The notes beneath the pieces are model-generated. The model was not told the DNA's origin and made no database searches. It saw only the letters and a list, made by a program, of their open reading frames with translations. Positions 1 through 6,317 of a DNA stretch of 11,084 nt are shown piece after piece. Both the position numbers and the translations under genes were made by a program. The stretch lies in contig CAMJHJ010000066.1 in the NCBI GenBank assembly GCA_946405485.1, positions 1 to 11,084 of the forward strand, in the 5' to 3' direction. The stretch comes from an uncultured Bacteroidales bacterium (GTDB lineage Bacteria > Bacteroidota > Bacteroidia > Bacteroidales > UBA932). How positions within the stretch are numbered: position 1 is the first letter of the stretch; every line of letters starts with the position of its first letter.

Positions 1-11
1 TTTGACCCCCC

Positions 12-90
12 GGCAGACAGGCAGGGCCCTCAAGAGAGCAGGAAAGAACCCTTGCGGGGAATGCTCTCTTGAGGGCCCTGCCTATCTGCC
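12..90 (-). terminator. Near-perfect 29-bp stem-loop after manA
   Basis: Positions 12-40 pair with 62-90 around a 21-nt loop (41-61). The only non-Watson-Crick position is 18/84, which is C/A on the plus strand but G-U in the minus-strand RNA, so the structure is complete in the manA transcript. It starts 9 nt after the manA stop. Loop bases CCC and GGG can form a small inner stem. No U-run follows on the minus strand, so it is not a textbook intrinsic terminator; it could act as a terminator, a 3'-end protector or a repeat element. The stem is real; the function is inferred. Confidence 0.7.
37..65 (+). repeat. Hairpin-loop repeat, copy 1
   Basis: A 29-nt unit: AGCA, the 21-nt loop, TGCT. 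It contains the core AACCCT-NN-CGGGGAATGCT. Compared without gaps to copy 2 (minus strand, 167-195) it is identical at 24 of 29 positions. Most of the difference outside the core is a one-base shift of GAAAG. This copy is read on the plus strand, opposite to copy 2. Confidence 0.7.
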
Positions 91-98
91 CGTCTGCC

Positions 99-1244
99 CT
101 AGGCGATATAACTCGTCAGGAGTTTGAAGTGCGGGGCGGCCGACGGGCTGCCGATGCCGCGAAGGCAGCATTCCCCGTCAGGGTTGCTTTCTGCTGCCGG
201 AACGGCGCGGCAGTCGGCGGGGGAAGCAACCTCGCAGGCCGGGTCTGGGATAAACTCCAGCGCCTCGACGCAAGCCGGCACCAGCACCGTCTCGCCCTGC
301 CGCACCGGCATCTCCACCAGCTGCGGCTTCTCGAGAGATTTCGCCCGGCGCGTAAAACCGAAACATTTCTTCTCCCGCATCGGGGCAGGCTCGACGCAAC
401 GCAGTACGCCGCTTCCCTCCACGCAGATCACCGTCAGGAAAGAATCAATGTTGTGCAGATCCTTCTCATACGGCTCCGTCAGGTCATACAGGGACGTCGT
501 GAAATACGGGCAGCGCACCAGGACGCTCTCCTGGTTAACAGCCTTCTGATACCCCGTCCGGTAATCCGGCTTCACCGAGAAATCAATCGCATCCTTCGCC
601 AGTTCGGTATGCAGTTCGCGCGGCTTTCCGTCCAAGCCCAGCCGGCCGTAATCGTAAATGCGGTAGGTGATGTCCGAAGTCTGCTGGATCTCCGCCACGA
701 AGCAGCCCGCCCCGATCGCGTGGATCCGTCCCGCCGGGATGAAAAACACATCGCCGGGGGCCACCGGATAGTCGCAGAGCACCTCCGTGACCGTCCCGTC
801 AGCCACCTTCGAGACATACTCCTCGGGCGTGATCTTTTTAGACAGGCCCGACATCAGATGCGCCCCCTCGGACGCCCCGACGACATACCACATCTCCGTC
901 TTGCCCTTCGACCCGTCGTGCCGTTCGGCGGCCAGCTTGTCATCCGGATGCACCTGGATGCTCAGGTCCGACTGTGCATCGATGAACTTGATCAGCAACG
1001 GGAACTCCGTACCCGTGCGCGCATACACCTTCGCTCCCAGCAGCCACTCCTTCCGTTCCGCGCAGAGCTCCGTGACGGTCTTGCCGTCAAACTCGCCGCC
1101 GTCGATGACGGACTCATGGCCCTTCACGCCGGAGAGCTCCCAGCTCTCGCCGATGTGCTCCTGCCCGGTTTCGATGCCCTTGAAAGGGGCGATCTTCTCT
1201 CCGCCCCAGACAACGGTCTTCAGATAAGGCTTGAACTTAAACAT
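99..1244 (-). CDS. manA: Mannose-6-phosphate isomerase, class I, with an unusual extended C-terminus
   Basis: Cytosolic zinc enzyme interconverting mannose-6-phosphate and fructose-6-phosphate, feeding GDP-sugar synthesis or mannose use. The cupin-type catalytic domain is intact: IQVHPDD (Q97, H99), KTEMWYV (E117) and IPAGRIHAIG (H175) supply the expected metal ligands, and QQTSDITYRIYDYGR (R195) is the conserved active-site segment. At 381 residues it exceeds the roughly 320 that I recall for Bacteroidota homologues. The excess lies in two places: a charged insert near residues 284-307, before QGETVLVPA, and a Pro/Ala/Cys-rich insert at about 335-372, between LEFIPD and the final FKLLTSYIA. 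The second insert is encoded by the palindrome at 139-218. The ATG at 1242-1244 fits the conserved KFKPxLKxxxWGG opening. It lies 6 nt after gpmI, without a clear Shine-Dalgarno, so it is probably co-transcribed with gpmI. Family assignment is firm; the insert interpretation is inference. Confidence 0.95.
   Translation of the reverse strand: MFKFKPYLKTVVWGGEKIAPFKGIETGQEHIGESWELSGVKGHESVIDGGEFDGKTVTELCAERKEWLLGAKVYARTGTEFPLLIKFIDAQSDLSIQVHPDDKLAAERHDGSKGKTEMWYVVGASEGAHLMSGLSKKITPEEYVSKVADGTVTEVLCDYPVAPGDVFFIPAGRIHAIGAGCFVAEIQQTSDITYRIYDYGRLGLDGKPRELHTELAKDAIDFSVKPDYRTGYQKAVNQESVLVRCPYFTTSLYDLTEPYEKDLHNIDSFLTVICVEGSGVLRCVEPAPMREKKCFGFTRRAKSLEKPQLVEMPVRQGETVLVPACVEALEFIPDPACEVASPADCRAVPAAESNPDGECCLRGIGSPSAAPHFKLLTSYIA
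139..218 (-). repeat. Imperfect palindrome inside the 3' end of manA
   Basis: Four paired blocks make a 22-bp interrupted stem: 139-143/214-218, 148-153/208-213, 156-159/203-206 and 164-170/192-198. A 4x4 internal loop (160-163/199-202) and a 21-nt terminal loop (171-191) separate or cap them. The element is translated in frame as manA residues of about 343-369, the Ala/Pro/Cys-rich insert. The hairpin layout and loop sequence resemble the hairpin at 12-90, although the stem sequences differ. The pairing is seen directly; that it is an inserted element is inference from manA length and the shared loop. Confidence 0.65.
167..195 (-). repeat. Hairpin-loop repeat, copy 2 (inside manA)
   Basis: Same 29-nt unit as copy 1, read on the minus strand: AGCA, 21-nt loop, TGCT, with the core AACCCT-NN-CGGGGAATGCT. 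In manA it encodes approximately AAESNPDGEC (residues 350-359). No third copy was noticed elsewhere in the window on reading through. Confidence 0.7.
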
Positions 1245-1250
1245 AAGGCT

Positions 1251-2774
1251 TTAGATCAAAGGTTCGGCGGTCATCGCGGCCGGCTGGGGGATGCCCATGA
1301 GCTTCAGGATGGTCGGCGCGACGTTGCAGAGAGCGCCGTCCTTGACCGTCTTGACCTCCGGACCGGCATTGATGACGATGAACTGCACCAGGTTGAGCGA
1401 ATGCGCCGTATTCGGCGTCCCGTCCTCATTGACCGCGTAGTCGGCGTTGCCGTGGTCGGCGGTCAGGAGCACCACGTAACCGTGCTCGATGGCGGTCTTC
1501 ACCACCCGGTCCACCAGTTCGTCGATGGTCTTGACAGCCTTGCAGATGGCCTCGTACACACCCGTGTGACCGACCATGTCGCCGTTGGCGAAATTCAGGA
1601 TGATGGCATCTTCCTTCTCGGTCTTGATCGCCTCGATCAGCTTCTCAGCCACCTCGGGAGCGCTCATCTCCGGCTGCAGGTCATAGGTCGCCACCTTCGG
1701 CGAATTCACCAGGATGCGGTCCTCGTTCTCGAACGGGGTCTCGCGTCCGCCGTTGAAGAAGAAGGTCACATGCGCATATTTCTCCGTCTCCGCAATGCGC
1801 AGCTGGCGCTTCCCGGCACGGGCCAGGGTCTCGCCCAGCGTGTCGTTGACCGTCTCCTTGTCGAAGAGGATGTGCAAGCCCTCGAAGGAAGCGTCATAGG
1901 GAGTCAGGCAGCAGTAATAGAGCGGGATCGTGTGCATCCCTTCCTCCGGCATGTCCTTCTGCGTCAGCACGGCGGTCAGCTCGCGGGCGCGGTCGTTGCG
2001 GAAGTTGAAGAAGATGACGGCGTCACCCTCTTCAACCTTCGCCAGGGGCTCTCCGGCTGCATCCGTGATCACCACCGGCTTGATGAATTCATCGGTCACC
2101 TCGGCGTCATACGAAGCCTGGATGGCCTCGGTCGCGCTCGTAAAGCAGGCGCCCTTGCCCTCGACCAGCATGTCGTAGGCCTCCTTGATGCGGTTCCAGC
2201 GCTTGTCGCGGTCCATCGCATAGAAACGGCCGCAGACCGTGGCGACCTTGCCGGTCGTCTGCGCCATCTTCTCCTCAAGCTCGGCCACGAATCCCTTGCC
2301 GCTGCGCGGGTCGGTGTCGCGGCCGTCCATGAAGCAGTGGACGAACACCTTCTCCAGGCCCTGGCGCTGCGCCTCGGCAAGGAACTCATACAGGTGGTCC
2401 AAAGAGGAATGGACGCCGCCGTGGGAAGCCAGGCCCATGAAGTGCAGCTTCTTGCCCGTGGACTTCACATACTCGTAGGCCGCCTTGATCTCTGCGTTCT
2501 CCATCAGGGCGTGCTTGCGGCAGGCGATGTTGATCTTCACCAGGTCCTGGTACACGACGCGGCCGGCGCCGAGGTTCATGTGACCGACCTCGGAATTGCC
2601 CATCTGGCCGTCGGGGAGACCTACATATTCGCCGCAGGCGTGGAGGTGGCTGAAGGGATACTTGGCGCGCAGGGCGTCGATGTGCGGCTGTCCCTGGGTG
2701 TAGATGGCGTTGGAATGGTCATGACGGCCTTCACCCCAGCCGTCGAGAATCATAAGGAGTACTTTTCTGTTCAT
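1251..2774 (-). CDS. gpmI: 2,3-bisphosphoglycerate-independent phosphoglycerate mutase
   Basis: Glycolytic and gluconeogenic enzyme interconverting 3- and 2-phosphoglycerate through a phosphoserine intermediate, with two Mn ions, in the cytosol. The 507-residue length is normal for the family. Visible motifs in order: MILDGWG (metal ligand D11), GNSEVGH with nucleophile S61, SHGGVHSS (H118), [41 protein letters not shown] (D399, H403), TADHGNAD (D440, H441) and TAHS (H458). This is the complete alkaline-phosphatase-superfamily core with the inserted phosphotransferase domain. The ATG at 2772-2774 begins [14 protein letters not shown], the normal N-terminus. It is first gene of an operon with manA, driven by the promoter at 2812-2846, and divergent from rnr. 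Confidence 0.97.
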   Translation of the reverse strand: MNRKVLLMILDGWGEGRHDHSNAIYTQGQPHIDALRAKYPFSHLHACGEYVGLPDGQMGNSEVGHMNLGAGRVVYQDLVKINIACRKHALMENAEIKAAYEYVKSTGKKLHFMGLASHGGVHSSLDHLYEFLAEAQRQGLEKVFVHCFMDGRDTDPRSGKGFVAELEEKMAQTTGKVATVCGRFYAMDRDKRWNRIKEAYDMLVEGKGACFTSATEAIQASYDAEVTDEFIKPVVITDAAGEPLAKVEEGDAVIFFNFRNDRARELTAVLTQKDMPEEGMHTIPLYYCCLTPYDASFEGLHILFDKETVNDTLGETLARAGKRQLRIAETEKYAHVTFFFNGGRETPFENEDRILVNSPKVATYDLQPEMSAPEVAEKLIEAIKTEKEDAIILNFANGDMVGHTGVYEAICKAVKTIDELVDRVVKTAIEHGYVVLLTADHGNADYAVNEDGTPNTAHSLNLVQFIVINAGPEVKTVKDGALCNVAPTILKLMGIPQPAAMTAEPLI

Positions 2775-2811
2775 ATCGCGTATTCTTTATTTTGACATTT
2801 TTTAAATCTTG

Positions 2812-2846
2812 CAAATTTAATAATTATCCGCGAGGAATTGAACAAA
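2812..2846 (-). promoter_or_regulatory. Predicted Bacteroidota-type promoter for gpmI-manA
   Basis: On the minus strand, TAAATTTG (2812-2819) fits the -7 consensus TAnnTTTG. TTTG (2843-2846) is a candidate -33 element, 23 nt away, somewhat wider than the usual 19-21. Transcription would start near 2805, leaving a leader of about 30 nt before the gpmI ATG. The surrounding gap is AT-rich compared with the coding sequence. Confidence 0.6.
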
Positions 2847-2862
2847 CATCTTGTTACCTTTG
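2837..2862 (+). promoter_or_regulatory. Predicted Bacteroidota-type promoter for rnr
   Basis: TACCTTTG (2855-2862) matches the -7 consensus TAnnTTTG exactly. The nearest -33-like motif, ATTG at 2837-2840, is only 14 nt away, so the -33 is weak or absent. The expected start is near 2869, giving a leader of roughly 32 nt. The region overlaps the -33 zone of the opposite gpmI promoter. Confidence 0.65.
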
Positions 2863-2900
2863 CATTATAAGGAGACAACCATCTCTCCGCATCGACCGCA

Positions 2901-5069
2901 ATGAAAAGAAAAAGCAGCCGTTTCAAAGGCACTCTCCCGAAAAACAAGCACCACAGCGCCCGCCACGCCGCCTCCAAGGTTTATCCTGAATACACCGGAC
3001 GGGTCCAGATGACCCGCGAAGGCTTCGTCTTCGTCATCGTCGAAGGCCTGGAGGACGACATCTTCGTCAAGGCCTCCAAGACCCGCCAGGCCCTCAACGG
3101 GGACACGGTCATCGTGGCCGTCACGCGGGAAGCCGGCCGGGACCACCGGCGTGAAGGCGAAATCGTCAAGATCGTCGAGCGTTCGCAGCGGCCCTTCGTG
3201 GGCGTATACCACACCATCGGAGCCCAGGCCTGGGTCCTGATGCAGAGCAAGTCGATGCCCTACGATATCGAAGTCGATGCGGAAGAAGCCGCAGCGATGG
3301 GAGCGAAACGGGGCATGAAGGTCGCCGCCCTCGTGGACAGTTGGAACCGCAACGACCCCGCCCCCCGCGGCCACCTGGTGGACGTGCTCGGCATGCCCGG
3401 CGAGAATGAGACCGAGATGCACGCCATCCTCGCGGAATTCGGTCTCCCCTACCGCTTTACCAAGACGGTCAACGACGACGCGGAAGCCATCCCTTCGGAG
3501 ATCACCCCCGAAGACCTCAAGGGCCGCAAGGATTTCCGGGACACCCTGACCTTCACCATCGACCCCGCCGACGCCAAGGACTACGATGACGCCCTGTCCT
3601 TCAAGGCTTTGCCCAACGGCAACTTCGAGGTCGGCGTCCATATCGCAGATGTCTCCTGGTACGTCAAGCCCGGCAGCGCCGTGGACAAGGAAGCCCAGTA
3701 CCGCGGCACCTCGGTCTACCTTGTGGACCGCACCGTCCCCATGCTCCCGGAGAAACTCTGCAACAACCTCTGCTCCCTGCGCCCCGGTGAAGACAAACTC
3801 ACCTTCTCCGCCGTCTTCGAGATGAGCCCCAAAGCCGAAATCAAGAACCGCTGGTTCGGCCGGACCATCATCAACTCCGACCGCCGCTTCAATTATGAGG
3901 AAGTGCAGGCTTTCATCGAGTCCGGTGAAGGCGCCGGCGAAGTGGAAAAAGCCGTGCTGGAAATCAACAAATTGGCAGCCATCCTGCGCAAGAAGCGCTT
4001 CGACGCCGGCGCGATCAGTTTCGACCGCCCGGAGATGAAGGTCTTCGTGGATGAGACCGGCAAGCCCGTGGACGTGCGGGAAATGGTATCCAACGAATCA
4101 CACTGGCTGATCGAGGAATTCATGCTCCTCGCGAACCGCAACGTCGCGGAATGGGTCGCCACCGGCGGCCAGATGAACGGCGTGGCCTCCAAGAAAGCCA
4201 AGACCTTCGTCTACCGTACCCACGCGGAACCCAATTCCGAGAAGATCGAGGGACTGCGCAAATTCGCGGGCAATTTCGGTTACAAGATGGGTGAGACCGG
4301 CAGCCCGGAAAAGACCGCCCGTTCGCTGACGGCCCTGCTGGGCGCCGCCAAGGATAAGCCCGAATACAACGCCATGCAGATGATCGCCCTCCGGGCCATG
4401 GCGAAAGCAGCCTACACGACCGACAACATCGGCCACTACGGTCTGGCGTTCAAATTCTACACGCATTTCACCTCGCCGATCCGGCGCTACCCCGACCTGA
4501 TGGTCCACCGCCTGCTGTCCACATATCTGGCGGGCGGAGAAAGCGCTTCCCTCCCTTTCTATGAGGATCAGTGCAAGCACGCCTCCGAGCGCGAGGTCAT
4601 CGCGGCCGAAGCCGAACGCGCCAGCATCAAATACAAGCTCGTGGAATTCATGCAGGACAAGGTCGGACAGGAGTTCGACGGTGTCGTGTCCGGCGTCACC
4701 GAATGGGGCATGTATGTCGAGATCGAACCCACCAAGGTCGAAGGCATGGTGCCGCTGCGCACCATCCGCTCCGACTTCTTCGAATTCGACGAAGAGCGCT
4801 ACCGCCTGGTCGGCCGCCGCACCCGCAAGGTCTACACCCTGGGCGACAAGGTCCGGATCAAGGTCAAGGAGACCAACCTGGAGCAGAAGCTCCTGGATTA
4901 CGAACTGATCGAGCCCGGCCTCAGCGACCGGGAAGACCTGGCAGACAGCGCCGACTACCCCGACGAAGGCATTTCCGAAGAGCAGGCGCGCCTCGAAGCG
5001 ATGACCGACCGTCCCTTCTACGCCCCCGTCGCCCGCAAATCCTCCGCCCGCAAGAAGCGGGGCAGATAA
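2901..5069 (+). CDS. rnr: Ribonuclease R (RNB-family 3'-5' exoribonuclease)
   Basis: Processive 3'-5' exoribonuclease that degrades structured RNA, acting in mRNA decay and rRNA quality control in the cytosol. The 722 residues hold a short basic N-terminus, cold-shock-type OB domains (about 25-200), the RNB catalytic domain (about 205-560), an S1 domain (about 588-672, starting VGQEFDGVVSGVTEWGMYVEI) and a basic Lys/Arg tail (ARKSSARKKRGR). The catalytic motif DPADAKDYDDA gives D221, D227, D229 and D230, with the same spacing as E. coli RNase R D272, D278, D280 and D281. FTSPIRRYPDLMVHRLL (F523 onward) is the conserved RNB segment. No ATG, GTG or TTG lies in frame between the upstream stop at 2868 and the ATG at 2901, so the start is secure. 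A TAnnTTTG promoter lies about 40 nt upstream. It converges on the DUF6786-like gene across a long stem-loop. Confidence 0.96.
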   Translation: MKRKSSRFKGTLPKNKHHSARHAASKVYPEYTGRVQMTREGFVFVIVEGLEDDIFVKASKTRQALNGDTVIVAVTREAGRDHRREGEIVKIVERSQRPFVGVYHTIGAQAWVLMQSKSMPYDIEVDAEEAAAMGAKRGMKVAALVDSWNRNDPAPRGHLVDVLGMPGENETEMHAILAEFGLPYRFTKTVNDDAEAIPSEITPEDLKGRKDFRDTLTFTIDPADAKDYDDALSFKALPNGNFEVGVHIADVSWYVKPGSAVDKEAQYRGTSVYLVDRTVPMLPEKLCNNLCSLRPGEDKLTFSAVFEMSPKAEIKNRWFGRTIINSDRRFNYEEVQAFIESGEGAGEVEKAVLEINKLAAILRKKRFDAGAISFDRPEMKVFVDETGKPVDVREMVSNESHWLIEEFMLLANRNVAEWVATGGQMNGVASKKAKTFVYRTHAEPNSEKIEGLRKFAGNFGYKMGETGSPEKTARSLTALLGAAKDKPEYNAMQMIALRAMAKAAYTTDNIGHYGLAFKFYTHFTSPIRRYPDLMVHRLLSTYLAGGESASLPFYEDQCKHASEREVIAAEAERASIKYKLVEFMQDKVGQEFDGVVSGVTEWGMYVEIEPTKVEGMVPLRTIRSDFFEFDEERYRLVGRRTRKVYTLGDKVRIKVKETNLEQKLLDYELIEPGLSDREDLADSADYPDEGISEEQARLEAMTDRPFYAPVARKSSARKKRGR

Positions 5070-5075
5070 ACGGCA

Positions 5076-5166
5076 ACGTCGGTCGGACAAGTCCGGTACC
5101 GGCGTTACTCAGCCGCAGCGCAGCGAGGATGGACGTAGCCGGTACCGGATCTTGCCGGCCGGCCGT
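5076..5166 (+). terminator. Long stem-loop between convergent rnr and the DUF6786-like gene
   Basis: Positions 5076-5103 pair with 5138-5166. The inner 12 bp (5092-5103/5138-5149) are perfect and contain CCGGTACCGG, itself a palindrome. Outer blocks are separated by single-base bulges at 5150, 5087 and 5164. Pairs 5083/5158 and 5079/5162 are T/G on the plus strand, so they are wobble pairs only in the rnr transcript. The 34-nt loop is GC-rich. The element starts 6 nt after the rnr stop and ends 5 nt before the stop of the convergent gene. No U-run follows on either side. It probably insulates the two transcripts. Confidence 0.65.
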
Positions 5167-5171
5167 ACGCA

Positions 5172-6308
5172 TCATCTGAACTGCGAGACAACCGTATTGA
5201 GGGATACGCCGAAAACAGAGCGCACGATGGGCTCCAAGTCAGCCGGAGCCCCCTCCAGATGCATCGTATACTGCGTATGGGTCAAAGTCTGACCCGGCTC
5301 CAAAGCCGCACCCGGCGACGAAGTCTCGATCTCAAAGAAAGGTCCCATCACCACCCCCGTCTCCGTAGGGCCGTCATTGTACGAATTGATCACATCCCCT
5401 CCGAACGCATCCTCCTGCGGTCCCCACTGGCTGTTCACATAATCGCAAGGCCCCGAAGGCACCGTATACTTCAAGATATTCAGCACCCCCGAAGCGGAAT
5501 CATAACTCCCGCACAGGTCCCGGGCACTGCCTGCCGGCAAGCCGATCTTGGAACGGAAAGCCCCGTCGATCTTGAAAAACACCATCCCATCCTTCACCTT
5601 CAAACGCTCCGGAGGCATCGCGCCGAAATAGTCATCCTTGACGATACGCCCCTGACAATCAGGGTCATATGGAATAAACACAGTCGTCGTGGGCGAAGGG
5701 TTGAAACAACCCAGCAGCCACACTGACGGCATCCCCGTCTCCCGCGACCAGGCAGCCGATCCCTCATTGGTCAGGGAATTGTCCGTCCGGTACACCACGA
5801 CGCGCACGCCCTCACCCAGGCGGACACCCAGCAAAGCCTCGGTTTCCTCCCGGCTCACCAACGTGACCTCCCGCCGGAAACCGATTTCGAAACGGCGCCC
5901 GGAAGCATTCTCCAGCGAAGCCTGCGCGGTATAGCAGACGGAAGTGTCACTGACCGACTCCACCGCAAACGGATCGGAATCCAGGATCGACGGCACCTTC
6001 CAGTGCGCATACACCTGCTCCTCGCCGGGACGGAAGAACCAGGAGAAAGGACCGCCCTCCGGACCGATCCAGAAACGCTCCTCTCCCCCGTAGGAATTGA
6101 ACTGGGGATTGAACTCCCCGGACGCGATGAAGCCGTGGTTGATCCAGCCATAGCCCGCAGCGGCGCGGCCGCCGGCCGTCGAAGTCATCACGCGTCCCTG
6201 CCAGGCAGGCACCGTCAGCACCCGGGACATCCCGTCGGCGCTGGAAAGCTCGACGGTACGGATCCCCCGCTCCGCGAGGAAGTCCTTGTCATAACCGTAG
6301 GTCCCCAT
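5172..6308 (-). CDS. DUF6786-like protein, possible mutarotase-type fold
   Basis: I recognise the family by pattern: YGYDKDFL at the start, VPAWQGRVMTSTAGG near residues 33-47, then GWINHGFIASG, GGEERFWIGPEGG, and a C-terminal EPGQTLTHTQYTMHLEG. These match a Bacteroidota hypothetical family (DUF6786) whose beta-rich layout resembles galactose-mutarotase/aldose-epimerase-like domains. No biochemical role is known to me, and carbohydrate binding is inference. The 378-residue product shows no signal peptide or transmembrane segment from this start, unlike its lipoprotein neighbours, so it would be cytosolic unless the start is wrong. It is the last gene of the operon, 9 nt after the peptidase stop, with a purine-rich AGGGCGGAG just before its ATG. 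The ATG at 6319-6321 overlapping the peptidase stop is out of frame and was not chosen. Confidence 0.75.
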   Translation of the reverse strand: MGTYGYDKDFLAERGIRTVELSSADGMSRVLTVPAWQGRVMTSTAGGRAAAGYGWINHGFIASGEFNPQFNSYGGEERFWIGPEGGPFSWFFRPGEEQVYAHWKVPSILDSDPFAVESVSDTSVCYTAQASLENASGRRFEIGFRREVTLVSREETEALLGVRLGEGVRVVVYRTDNSLTNEGSAAWSRETGMPSVWLLGCFNPSPTTTVFIPYDPDCQGRIVKDDYFGAMPPERLKVKDGMVFFKIDGAFRSKIGLPAGSARDLCGSYDSASGVLNILKYTVPSGPCDYVNSQWGPQEDAFGGDVINSYNDGPTETGVVMGPFFEIETSSPGAALEPGQTLTHTQYTMHLEGAPADLEPIVRSVFGVSLNTVVSQFR

Positions 6309-6317
6309 CTCCGCCCT
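6309..6317 (-). promoter_or_regulatory. Purine-rich ribosome-binding stretch for the DUF6786-like gene
   Basis: The 9 nt between the peptidase stop and the next ATG read AGGGCGGAG on the minus strand. AGGG lies 5 nt from the ATG and GGAG abuts it. This is the only intergenic junction of the operon with a Shine-Dalgarno-like stretch near a start, and it supports the start at 6306-6308. Confidence 0.45.

Noticed and set aside
69..2795. Very long plus-strand open frame (908 codons) antisense to manA and gpmI
   Set aside because: It is Arg/His/Leu-rich with no recognisable domain, and it runs opposite two complete enzymes with intact catalytic motifs. Long antisense frames are expected in GC-rich coding DNA.
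2869..2874. AAGGAG as the Shine-Dalgarno sequence of rnr
   Set aside because: It lies 26 nt before the ATG, too far for ribosome positioning, and no start codon in the rnr frame lies closer. It falls about where the transcript would begin.
4098..5090. 330-codon minus-strand frame within rnr, and a similar one at 2865-3641
   Set aside because: Both lie antisense to well-conserved RNase R domains, and their composition mirrors the opposite strand.
5135..5138. GTAG before the GGTACC palindrome, resembling the tetranucleotide of REP sequences
   Set aside because: Only one side carries it, the arms are far longer than typical REPs, and a four-base match is too common to support a REP call.
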